Source of the DNA: Gallaecimonas pentaromativorans
GTDB lineage: Bacteria; Pseudomonadota; Gammaproteobacteria; Enterobacterales; Gallaecimonadaceae
Length of the DNA: 64,000 nt
NCBI RefSeq assembly: GCF_003751625.1
Contig: NZ_RJUL01000002.1
Span: forward strand, 186,001-250,000
Direction of reading: 5' to 3'
Part shown: in pieces, positions 41,421 to 48,256 of the stretch
Position numbering within the stretch: position 1 is the stretch's first letter
How the letters are laid out: each line of letters opens with the position of its first letter
The notes under the pieces: generated by a model
Told to the model about the DNA's origin: nothing
Databases searched by the model: none
Seen by the model: the letters and a program-made list of their open reading frames with translations, nothing else
Made by a program: the position numbers and the translations under genes

Positions 41421-42071
41421 ATGACCAAAGGACTCTGGCTTGCCCTTCCCTTGCTGCTGGCCGGTTGCGCCAGCACCAGCGCACCACAGCCCACCCTTGC
41501 CGACCGCTACCAGGCCGCCCTTGAAGACGCGGCGCTGATAGAGCCCGGCGAAGACGTGCCGCTGGCCACCCCGGCCAAAGGCACCATCAGGGTAGTGACC
41601 TGGACCAAGTACCCCGACAGCTTCCCAAGGGGCCGTTATGTCACCACCAACTGGGGTGACACCTGGGTCACGTTGGACGGCGACGTAAAACGCTTTTGCA
41701 AGGCTTATCAAAACAAGATTGGCCAAACCCAGGCCTTGCTGGGGCTGCCCCAGGTGGCGGGTGAGCAGCGCCAGTTTGTCACCTTGGAAGTGAAATCGGC
41801 TGAGCTGTTTCGGCCCTGCGCCAACCCTGACACCGATAAACTGCGCTGCACCGCAGGCTTCCCGGCCAAAGTCCCGGCCAGCCACCTGGCCTGGTACGCC
41901 GAGCAGGTGGCCACCGCTTATCGTGCCGACGGCTTCCCCTGGACCCGCCTGGGTTACACCTACAACTACAACATTGGCGCCAGCGAAGTGGGCCCCACCG
42001 AATTCGTGCTGCCCAAGGGCAGCCGCGCCAAGGTGGTCTCGGCCATTGCCACCGTCAGTTACTGCCAATAA
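41421..42071 (+). CDS. Uncharacterised lipoprotein in the methionine salvage cluster
   Basis: A 216-residue predicted lipoprotein of unknown family. Residues 1-15 form the signal and lipobox (MTKGLWLALPLLLAGC). The mature part has TIRVVTWTKYPDSFPRGRYV, TNWGDTWVTLDGDVKRFCKA, three further cysteines that could form disulphides (KRFCKAY, RPCANP, LRCTAG), and SYCQ at the C terminus. The many aromatic residues and the Cys pattern suggest a periplasmic globular fold. It lies 14 bases downstream of mtnA on the same strand and is followed by a terminator, so it is probably expressed with mtnA. I do not recognise it, and its place in methionine salvage is only contextual. Alternatively it may be a chance passenger. 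Confidence 0.8.
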   Translation: MTKGLWLALPLLLAGCASTSAPQPTLADRYQAALEDAALIEPGEDVPLATPAKGTIRVVTWTKYPDSFPRGRYVTTNWGDTWVTLDGDVKRFCKAYQNKIGQTQALLGLPQVAGEQRQFVTLEVKSAELFRPCANPDTDKLRCTAGFPAKVPASHLAWYAEQVATAYRADGFPWTRLGYTYNYNIGASEVGPTEFVLPKGSRAKVVSAIATVSYCQ

Positions 42072-42095
42072 AAAAGCCCCGAAAGGGGCTTTTTT
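42070..42095. terminator. Terminator between the lipoprotein gene and mtnD
   Basis: AAAAAAGCCCC-GAAA-GGGGCTTTTTT has a GNRA loop and T runs on both strands and separates convergent genes. Confidence 0.88.
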
Positions 42096-42625
42096 CATGC
42101 GGCGTCGATAAAGTTCTCGGCCAGTTTGTCGCCGGTGTGCTGGGCTACCCAGCCATCGGGGTTGGTAAAGAGCCTCACCGCCACAAAATAGGGCTCGGTG
42201 CCCATGTCAAACCAGTGTTTGGTACCGGCCGGTACCGAGATAAAATCCCCTTCGGTGCAGGTAACCGCGTAGACGTGGTTATTGAGATGCAGGTAGAAGA
42301 TGCCGCTGCCGGCGGCAAAAAAGCGCACCTCGTCTTCCACGTGGATATGCTCGTCTAAGAACTTCTTGCGAAGCTCGCCGGCATTGGGGTTGTCAGGCTG
42401 GATAGAGACCACGTCCACGCTCTGGTAGCCACTTTGTTGGCGCCAGTCGTTGATGGCGTCTTGGTAGCTGGCCATTACCGCATCGGGGCTAAGATCGTCA
42501 AGGCTGCGGGGGGGCAGGTATTGGTAGGCGATGCCAACAGCAGACAGCTTCTCGGCCACAACGGCGCGGTCGTGCCAGCTGCCCAGCTCAATGCCGTTCT
42601 CGCTGCATAAGGTCAGGGTGGTCAT
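42095..42625 (-). CDS. mtnD: Acireductone dioxygenase
   Basis: A 176-residue cupin metalloenzyme that oxidises the acireductone intermediate. With iron it gives the ketoacid precursor of methionine and formate; with nickel it makes an off-pathway product. Metal ligands are in HIHVEDEVRFF (His, His, Glu) and SVPAGTKHWFDMG (His). It overlaps mtnC by 4 bases. It is the third gene of mtnB-mtnC-mtnD on the minus strand. Confidence 0.95.
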   Translation of the reverse strand: MTTLTLCSENGIELGSWHDRAVVAEKLSAVGIAYQYLPPRSLDDLSPDAVMASYQDAINDWRQQSGYQSVDVVSIQPDNPNAGELRKKFLDEHIHVEDEVRFFAAGSGIFYLHLNNHVYAVTCTEGDFISVPAGTKHWFDMGTEPYFVAVRLFTNPDGWVAQHTGDKLAENFIDAA

Positions 42626-43296
42626 AGGGTCACCTCTTGGAAATGATGGGCCTGAGGATAACCCTCTGCCGCCACTGTTCCGGGTCTGACCAGTTGGCAG
42701 ACCGCAAAACCGGCTGCCCTGGCCGCCGCCAGCTCTTCCTTGATATCGGACAAGAACAAGATGGCCTCGCCCGGCAAGCCCAGCGCCTTGGCGATATTGT
42801 GGTAGCTGGCCTCTTCACGCTTGTGGCCGATGCGGGTGTCGAAGTTGGCCTCGAACAGCCCTTGCAAGTCGCCAGCGTCCGAGTAGCCAAACAGCAGTTT
42901 TTGCGCCGCCACCGAGCCGGAGGAATAGACCGCCAGGCGCAGCCCTTGCTCTTGCCAGGCGTCAAGCGCCGCCGGCACTTCCGGGTAGACATGGCCGGTA
43001 AAGTCGCCATTTTGGTAGCCGTGCTGCCAAATCAGCCCTTGCAGGGTCTTAAGAGGGGTGACTTTACGGTCTTCGTCAATCCAGCTAATGAGGGCGTCAA
43101 TCTGGCCTTCGGTGTCGTCAGCAGCAAGACCTGCCTCTTCGCTTACCGCCGCCAGGGCCTCGGCAACTTGCGCCTCGCCAAGGTGGCTGCGCACATAATC
43201 GGCCATCCGCGCTCGGGCGTAGGGAAACAACACCTTGTGTACAAAGGCAATATCGGTTGTGGTCCCTTCCACATCCATCACCACCGCTTTGATCAT
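42622..43296 (-). CDS. mtnC: Enolase-phosphatase E1
   Basis: A 224-residue HAD-superfamily enzyme that enolises and then dephosphorylates diketo-5-methylthiopentyl-1-phosphate. HAD motif I is VVMDVEGTTTDIAFV (first Asp near residue 8), motif II is YSSGSVAAQ, and motif III/IV is FLSDIKEELAAARAAGF. The ATG at 43296 overlaps the mtnB stop and fits the HAD N terminus, whereas a start seven codons earlier is less good. It is co-translated with mtnB and mtnD. Confidence 0.95.
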   Translation of the reverse strand: MIKAVVMDVEGTTTDIAFVHKVLFPYARARMADYVRSHLGEAQVAEALAAVSEEAGLAADDTEGQIDALISWIDEDRKVTPLKTLQGLIWQHGYQNGDFTGHVYPEVPAALDAWQEQGLRLAVYSSGSVAAQKLLFGYSDAGDLQGLFEANFDTRIGHKREEASYHNIAKALGLPGEAILFLSDIKEELAAARAAGFAVCQLVRPGTVAAEGYPQAHHFQEVTL

Positions 43297-43892
43297 TTGC
43301 GCCACTCCCACTCGCATTGCAGCAAAAATTCCAACCCCTCTAAATGGCGCCAGGCTTCCTCGGCGCTGTCGCCGAAGGCATAAAGGCCATGGCCCTTTAG
43401 CAGCAAGCCGCCAACAAAGGGGCTGGCCGCGTAACGGGCTTTAATGTCCTGGGCCAAGGCCTGCATATCTTGAGTGTTGTCAAAGCAGGCAATGGCCAGA
43501 GGCTCGAGGTGGCTGGTCACGCCGCGAATGGCCTTTTGCATCTCATAGCCTTCGAGCCACAGGGTATCGCCGGGGGTCTTTCGGGATAACAGCGTGGAGG
43601 CCACCGAGTGGGTGTGAAACACCGCCTTGATGGCCGGATCGCTGGCATATAACGCGCAGTGCACCAGGGTTTCGGCGCTGGGTTTAGGGCCTTCGACCAC
43701 CTTGCCATCGAGGTCTACTTTAACCAGGTCGGCTTCGCTTAGGTTGGCCTTATCGACACCGGAGGCGGTGATCAGGCAGTGGCGCTCATCAAGGCGCAGT
43801 GACAAATTGCCGCCGGTGGCAGGCAGCCAGTGGCGGCGGGCCGCCTCGTTGCAATGACGCAGCAGGGTTTGGACAAGTCCCGGGCGGGACAT
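43293..43892 (-). CDS. mtnB: Methylthioribulose-1-phosphate dehydratase
   Basis: A 199-residue class II aldolase-like zinc enzyme that dehydrates methylthioribulose-1-phosphate. The zinc site is expected in AVFHTHSVASTL (HTH) plus the later His in LLLKGHGLYAFG. The N terminus has WLPATGGNLSLRLDERHCLI. GGAG with a 5-base gap selects the ATG at 43892 rather than the GTG at 43898. It is the first gene of mtnBCD, and a perfect met box lies about 20 bases upstream. Confidence 0.94.
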   Translation of the reverse strand: MSRPGLVQTLLRHCNEAARRHWLPATGGNLSLRLDERHCLITASGVDKANLSEADLVKVDLDGKVVEGPKPSAETLVHCALYASDPAIKAVFHTHSVASTLLSRKTPGDTLWLEGYEMQKAIRGVTSHLEPLAIACFDNTQDMQALAQDIKARYAASPFVGGLLLKGHGLYAFGDSAEEAWRHLEGLEFLLQCEWEWRK

Positions 43893-43913
43893 AGGCACTC
43901 CGTTTGGGCATAT

Positions 43914-43921
43914 AGACGTCT
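43914..43921. promoter_or_regulatory. Single met box upstream of mtnB
   Basis: AGACGTCT is a perfect MetJ consensus box about 22 bases before mtnB. The flanking 8-mers do not match, so affinity may be lower than at the mtnK/mtnA operator. It also lies between mtnB and the divergent aminotransferase gene. Confidence 0.65.
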
Positions 43922-43931
43922 AAGTTGCCAA

Positions 43932-43960
43932 ATCCTAGCATTCTGCTACCCTGTCGCCAA
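43932..43960 (-). promoter_or_regulatory. Candidate promoter of mtnBCD
   Basis: On the minus strand TTGGCG and TAGGAT are separated by 17 bases. The met box then lies just downstream of the predicted start of transcription, a good position for repression. Confidence 0.5.
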
Positions 43961-43981
43961 ACTCTTTAGGCTGGAATTGCC

Positions 43982-45127
43982 GTGACCCCAAGCTCTAAAC
44001 TGCCCCAGGTTGGCACCACCATTTTCACCCGAATGTCGGCCCTGGCCGCCGAAAAAGGCGCATTGAACCTGTCCCAGGGGTTCCCGGACTTTGCTCCCGA
44101 CCAGCGCCTGCTGCAGCGCGCCGCAGACGCGGTGCTCCATGGCAACAACCAGTACGCCCCCATGACCGGCCTGCCGGCCCTGCGCGGCGCCATTGCCGCC
44201 CTCATTGAGCGCCATTATCAGCGCGAGGTGGACGCAGCAAGCGAAATTACCGTTACCAGCGGCGCCTCGGAAGCGATATTCGATGCCATTGCCGCCCTGG
44301 TGCGCCCAGGCGATGAAGTGGTGCTGTTTGACCCCGCCTACGACCTTTACGAGCCTGCGGTAACCCTCGCCGGAGGCCAGTGCCAGCGGCTGGTGCTGAC
44401 CGCGCCGGATTTTCGCCCCGACTGGCAGGCGTTTGAAGCCTTGCTGTCCGAGAAAACCCGGTTGGTGCTCATCAACAGCCCCCACAACCCCACCGGCAGC
44501 TGCTGGCAGAGCGCCGACCTTGACGCGCTATGGCAGGCCATCGCCAGCCGCGACATTTACGTGCTGTCGGACGAGGTGTACGAGTTCATCCACTTTGGCC
44601 AGGAGGCGCTGAGCGTCCATAGCCATAGCGAGCTTCGTGAGCGCAGCCTGGTGGTCTCTTCCTTTGGTAAAAGCTTTCACCTCACCGGCTGGAAACTTGG
44701 CTACGCGGTGGCGCCGGCCGCCATCAGCGCCGAGCTTCGCAAGGTGCACCAGTTCGTGACCTTTTGCACCGTCAACCCGCTGCAACAGGCCATCGCCGGC
44801 CACCTGACAGCCCTGCCGGAAGAAACCTTTGCGCTGGGGCCTTTTTACCGGCAAAAGCGCGACGTGCTGCGCGCGGCGCTCACCAAAAGCCGCTTCAAGC
44901 TGCTCCCTTGCGAGGGCACCTATTTTCAGCTGCTCGACTACAGCGCCATCAGCGATGAAGACGACGTGAGCTTTTGCGAGCGCCTGGTGGATGAAGTGGG
45001 GGTGGCGGCCATTCCGGTCAGCGTTTTCTACCAAAACCCGCCTAAGGGCCAACGCCTTATTCGGCTTTGTTTTGCCAAGGAAGAAGCCACCTTGATTGAA
45101 GCCGCACAAAGGCTTTCACAGCTCTAA
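43982..45127 (+). CDS. ybdL: Methionine aminotransferase (YbdL/MtnE-like)
   Basis: A 381-residue PLP-dependent class I aminotransferase. NLSQGFPDFAPDQRLLQRAA and NQYAPMTGLPALRGAIAALI are shared with E. coli YbdL, which prefers methionine and its keto acid. NSPHNPTGSCW is the substrate-carboxylate region, and VVSSFGKSFHLTGWKLGYAV holds the PLP-binding Lys. It would carry out the last salvage step, aminating 2-keto-4-methylthiobutyrate to methionine. It begins at a GTG. It is divergent from mtnB with a shared region containing a met box. Confidence 0.9.
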   Translation: MTPSSKLPQVGTTIFTRMSALAAEKGALNLSQGFPDFAPDQRLLQRAADAVLHGNNQYAPMTGLPALRGAIAALIERHYQREVDAASEITVTSGASEAIFDAIAALVRPGDEVVLFDPAYDLYEPAVTLAGGQCQRLVLTAPDFRPDWQAFEALLSEKTRLVLINSPHNPTGSCWQSADLDALWQAIASRDIYVLSDEVYEFIHFGQEALSVHSHSELRERSLVVSSFGKSFHLTGWKLGYAVAPAAISAELRKVHQFVTFCTVNPLQQAIAGHLTALPEETFALGPFYRQKRDVLRAALTKSRFKLLPCEGTYFQLLDYSAISDEDDVSFCERLVDEVGVAAIPVSVFYQNPPKGQRLIRLCFAKEEATLIEAAQRLSQL

Positions 45128-45131
45128 CGAG

Positions 45132-45156
45132 AAAGGCCGCAAACGCGGCCTTTTTT
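45132..45156 (+). terminator. Terminator after the aminotransferase
   Basis: AAAGGCCGC-AAAC-GCGGCCTTT followed by TTT, 5 bases beyond the stop codon, separates it from convergent creA. Confidence 0.85.
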
Positions 45157-45182
45157 CATCGCTATCGAGGTACAGGGTAGCG

Positions 45183-45632
45183 TCAGCCCGGCTTTTGCCA
45201 GGCCTCGGTGCCATAGAGTGGCACCGTGGAGATGGCATGGTGGGTGCTGCCCTGGGTTTCCTTGGTGGAGTAGGAAAGGTAAATCAGGGTTTGGTGCTCA
45301 CCGTCCCAAATCCGCCGTACCTTCAAGGATTTGAACAGTACCGATAAAGACTCTTTAAAGACCGACTCGCCGGATTTGGACTTGTCTATTCCCTTGAGCA
45401 TCTCGGCGGTGATGGGGCCGGTCTGGCGACAAGCGATGGACATATCCGAGGGATCGGAAAAGCTCAAATCGTCTTCCACATGGGCCACATGGCAGGTCAC
45501 GCCGGGGATCTTCGGGTCGGTAAAGCCTTTGACCACCACATCCTTGGTGGTAAACCAGCCCAGGGACACCCTGGCGCTGTCGTCGCCACAGCCGCTCAGC
45601 AGCAACAGCACCAACAAGGTAAGTTTCTTCAT
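45183..45632 (-). CDS. creA: CreA family lipoprotein
   Basis: A 149-residue protein of the CreA family. The N terminus is a lipoprotein signal with lipobox LLLSGC. SLGWFTTKDVVVKGFTDPKI, GVTCHVAHVEDDLSFSDPSD and VYLSYS-like YLSYSTKETQG resemble E. coli CreA. The family's function is unknown, despite its name, and it is exported. It follows ppiD downstream on the same strand but is separated from it by a strong terminator, so it probably has a separate promoter. Confidence 0.88.
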   Translation of the reverse strand: MKKLTLLVLLLLSGCGDDSARVSLGWFTTKDVVVKGFTDPKIPGVTCHVAHVEDDLSFSDPSDMSIACRQTGPITAEMLKGIDKSKSGESVFKESLSVLFKSLKVRRIWDGEHQTLIYLSYSTKETQGSTHHAISTVPLYGTEAWQKPG

Positions 45633-45644
45633 AAAGCCTCCTTA

Positions 45645-45670
45645 AAAAAACCCCGGCAAGCCGGGGTTTT
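45645..45670 (-). terminator. Terminator after ppiD
   Basis: On the minus strand AAAACCCCGG-CTTG-CCGGGGTTTT continues into a T run. It lies just past the ppiD stop and before creA. Confidence 0.85.
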
Positions 45671-45677
45671 CACATTA

Positions 45678-47567
45678 TCAGCCGTTGTTGCTGATATTGA
45701 AGTACTTCACTTTCGCCGTTTCCCTCAGGGCATCAATGAACTGCTTGTTGGCTTCATTGCTGCGCTGCTGGGCCAGCTGCTTTTGCCACATCTCGATAAC
45801 CGGTTTGTCGGCATCGGTAGGCTGGTAAGCATGGATGGCATCAACCTTCACCACGGCGCTGTCGCCGTTAGCCAGGGCCACCAGTTCCTTGCCACCTTTT
45901 TCCTGCTCAAAAGCGCTGTGAACAATCGCCTGGGCCAGTTTTTGGTCCTGGCGGTTCACGCCTTTGCTGGTTTCAAGGGTCAAGCCTTGCTCGGTGAGCC
46001 AAGCGCTAACGTCGTCACCGGCGTTGAGTTTATCCAGCAGGGTTTGAGCGATTGCCTTGGCCTTAGCCTCGGCTTTCTCGGTGCGCAGGGTCTTGGCGAT
46101 GGCGTCTTTGACTTCATCCAGAGACTTGCGATGGGCCTCTTTGTAGTCACTGGCGCGGACCACGAACACGTGCTCTTTACCGGCTTCGATGACTTCCGAG
46201 TTCACCTTGTCGAGCTTGACGCTGTCAGAGAAGGCGGCGTCCAGCACCTTGGGATAGTTCACATCGGCCGGGACTTGGTCACGGGCAAAGAGGGCCACGT
46301 GCTTGACGGTAAGACCTGCCGCCTTGGCGGCGCCTTGCAGGCTGTCCGGGTTCTCGAAGGCCAGTTTCTCCAGCTTGTCCTGCTTGTCGTAGAACAGATC
46401 GTCAGCCTTCTTCTTGGCGATGTCGGCCTTGATTTGGTCCTTCACCTCAGCCAGCGGCTTAACAGCCTCTGGGCGAACGCCAGTCAGTTCAATCAGGTGA
46501 TAGCCGAAGGAAGACTTGATGGGGCCCACCACGTCACCTTCTTTTTTGATGCCGAACAGGGCAGTGTCGAAAGCCGGGTCGTAAACACCCTTTTCGTTCC
46601 AGCCAAGATCGCCGCCTTTTTCAGCGCTGAACTTGTCGGCAGAATCGGCTTTGGCCACATCGGCAAAGCTTTTACCTGCTTCGATTTCCTTCAGCGCGGC
46701 CTTGGCTTTGGCCTCGGCATCGTCGCCGGTGAACAGGATGTGCGACGCGCGGCGCTGCTCGGGGCGCTTGAACTGGTTGGGATTGTCGTTGTAGTAAGCG
46801 CCAATCTCGTCGTCGCTGACCTGAATGTCTTTGGCCAGGTTGTCGGCAGACAGCTCTACGTAATCCAGCGCCACCTTCTCAGGGGCCATGTAGCCTTGCG
46901 GATCGCTCTCATAACGGGCCTTGATTTCGTCGTCGCTGACCGCAACCTTGTCCAGGTAGCTGGCTGCTTTGACGGTGACACTATCGATATCACGGGTCTG
47001 GCGGCTGGCAGCGTACAGGGCTTTGGCTTCATCGGGCAGCACAAAAGAGGTGGCGAGAATGCCTTCAACAAACTGTTGACGGGCAAGGTCGGCACGCATC
47101 ATTTCGGAAAACTTGCTGGGGTTTAGCCCTTGGTTGCGAAGCACCGCAAGATAACGCTCGTTATCAAATTTGCCGTTGTCTTGGAAGGCTTCGATGCCAC
47201 GAATGGCCTCTTTGACTTGGTCGTCAGAAACCCTAAGGCCCATCTGGCTGATGGCGTCGGCCACCAAGTGCTGGTTGACCAACTGCTCCAGGGCACCGCG
47301 GCGCAGCTGCTGCATAAAGGCTTCATTGCCGGACAGCTGCTTGAACATGTCACCGCTTTGGGCTTCCATGCGGGCGCGCTCGTTCTGGTAGGCTCTCTCC
47401 AGATCGGTGCGGCTGATGGATTGACCATTGACCTCAGCTGCAGCATTGGCGCCAGGACCGCCTCTGAGATAGGAATAAACACCGGTCAGGGCGAAGGAAA
47501 GGATGATGAGCCCGAGGATAATTTTCACTACCCAGCTCTGCGATCCTTCCCGCTTCTGTTCCATCAT
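45678..47567 (-). CDS. ppiD: Periplasmic folding chaperone / peptidyl-prolyl isomerase PpiD
   Basis: A 629-residue membrane-anchored periplasmic chaperone. A short cytoplasmic start is followed by one transmembrane helix (VVKIILGLIILSFALTG, residues 13-33). A SurA-N-like chaperone region follows, then a parvulin domain near residues 265-360 (RRASHILFTGDDAEAKAKA, GGDLGWNEKGVYDPAF, FGYHLIELTGV), and a second chaperone arm. It helps newly exported proteins fold near the Sec translocon. As in E. coli, it is downstream of hupB, here with tRNA-Asp in between. It starts MMEQKREG after AGAGAG. Confidence 0.94.
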   Translation of the reverse strand: MMEQKREGSQSWVVKIILGLIILSFALTGVYSYLRGGPGANAAAEVNGQSISRTDLERAYQNERARMEAQSGDMFKQLSGNEAFMQQLRRGALEQLVNQHLVADAISQMGLRVSDDQVKEAIRGIEAFQDNGKFDNERYLAVLRNQGLNPSKFSEMMRADLARQQFVEGILATSFVLPDEAKALYAASRQTRDIDSVTVKAASYLDKVAVSDDEIKARYESDPQGYMAPEKVALDYVELSADNLAKDIQVSDDEIGAYYNDNPNQFKRPEQRRASHILFTGDDAEAKAKAALKEIEAGKSFADVAKADSADKFSAEKGGDLGWNEKGVYDPAFDTALFGIKKEGDVVGPIKSSFGYHLIELTGVRPEAVKPLAEVKDQIKADIAKKKADDLFYDKQDKLEKLAFENPDSLQGAAKAAGLTVKHVALFARDQVPADVNYPKVLDAAFSDSVKLDKVNSEVIEAGKEHVFVVRASDYKEAHRKSLDEVKDAIAKTLRTEKAEAKAKAIAQTLLDKLNAGDDVSAWLTEQGLTLETSKGVNRQDQKLAQAIVHSAFEQEKGGKELVALANGDSAVVKVDAIHAYQPTDADKPVIEMWQKQLAQQRSNEANKQFIDALRETAKVKYFNISNNG

Positions 47568-47587
47568 GTTGTGTTTTCTCTCTTGTA

Positions 47588-47617
47588 TAAAAAAAGCGCA
47601 TCACCTTGATGATGCGC
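47588..47617 (-). terminator. Terminator after tRNA-Asp
   Basis: On the minus strand GCGCATCA-TCAAGG-TGATGCGC is followed by seven T. It lies between tRNA-Asp and ppiD, so the tRNA transcript probably ends here. Confidence 0.85.
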
Positions 47618-47627
47618 CCTTTGGCTT

Positions 47628-47704
47628 TGGCGGAGTGGACGGGACTCGAACCCGCGACCCCCGGCGTGACAGGCCGGTATTCTAACCGACTGAACTACCA
47701 CTCC
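47628..47704 (-). tRNA. tRNA-Asp (GTC)
   Basis: A complete 77-nt tRNA on the minus strand with CCA encoded. The acceptor stem GGAGTGG pairs with CCACTCC and the discriminator is G. The anticodon loop CCTGTCACG has GTC. The D arm (AGTCGGTTAGAAT) and the T arm (GGTTCGAGTCC) are intact. No promoter is evident in the 52 bases between it and hupB, so it may be co-transcribed with hupB. Confidence 0.97.
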
Positions 47705-47714
47705 TCACATCCTT

Positions 47715-47745
47715 GGGCGCCAAGGCGAAACCTTGAGGCGCGCCC
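47715..47745. other. Hairpin between hupB and tRNA-Asp
   Basis: GGGCGC-rich arms (GGGCGCCAAGG and CCTTGAGGCGCGCCC) fold into an imperfect but strong hairpin without a T run. It is more likely a processing or stability element at the hupB/tRNA junction than a terminator. Confidence 0.45.
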
Positions 47746-47756
47746 TGCAAGGCGTC

Positions 47757-48029
47757 TTAGTTTACGGAGTCTTTCAGCGCTTTACCGGCCTTGAAGGACG
47801 GGATTTTAGCAGCGGCGATATTGATGGTAGCGCCGGTCTGAGGGTTGCGGCCAGAACGGGCAGCACGCTCACGAACAGCGAAAGTACCGAAACCGACCAG
47901 AGCAACAGAATCACCGTCTTTCAGAGATTCAGTTACAGCGTCAGTGAACGCGTCCAGTGCACGAGCAGCAGCAGCTTTGGAAATGTCAGCACCTGCGGCA
48001 ATTTTATCGATCAGTTGTGATTTATTCAC
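47757..48029 (-). CDS. hupB: DNA-binding protein HU-beta
   Basis: A 90-residue nucleoid protein that bends DNA as a dimer. [20 protein letters not shown] begins it, and the DNA-contacting arm [18 protein letters not shown] carries the conserved Pro tip. It starts at GTG, as E. coli hupB does, with AAGGGG upstream. The length is exactly that of the family. It stands between lon and ppiD in the conserved order, and it has its own promoter. Confidence 0.97.
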   Translation of the reverse strand: MNKSQLIDKIAAGADISKAAAARALDAFTDAVTESLKDGDSVALVGFGTFAVRERAARSGRNPQTGATINIAAAKIPSFKAGKALKDSVN

Positions 48030-48060
48030 AATATCATCCCCTTCAATTGTTATTTTTGCT

Positions 48061-48089
48061 CCGCAGTTAAGATCTCCCAGAAACTGCGG
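48061..48089 (-). other. Leader hairpin of hupB
   Basis: CCGCAGTT and AACTGCGG form an 8-bp stem with a long loop in the untranslated leader of hupB, about 30 bases before the start codon. It could affect translation or stability of the messenger. Confidence 0.4.
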
Positions 48090-48102
48090 CCTAGCGGAGG
48101 TT

Positions 48103-48131
48103 TTTATATCAAGCCTGTCTGTCTAGTGCAA
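48103..48131 (-). promoter_or_regulatory. Promoter of hupB
   Basis: On the minus strand TTGCAC and TATAAA are separated by exactly 17 bases. Transcription would begin near 48096, giving a leader of about 67 nt. Confidence 0.65.
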
Positions 48132-48150
48132 GCATACAAAAGTATGCTTG
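48129..48150. other. Perfect inverted repeat between lon and hupB
   Basis: CAAGCATAC-AAAA-GTATGCTTG has a 9-bp stem and no T run. It overlaps the -35 element of hupB, so it could be an operator or a 3' end structure of the lon messenger. Confidence 0.45.
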
Positions 48151-48256
48151 TTGAGTCGGCAAACCCTGACAGGACAGGCCCTCCAGCCTAGCGACCAAAC
48201 CTAGGCTATACCAGAGCGGACACCAGTGGAAAGCCCTCTGACGCAAAAAGTCATCA

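Noticed and set aside
45480-47126. 548-codon open frame opposite creA and ppiD
   Set aside because: It crosses two real genes and a strong terminator on the other strand and has no recognisable protein features.
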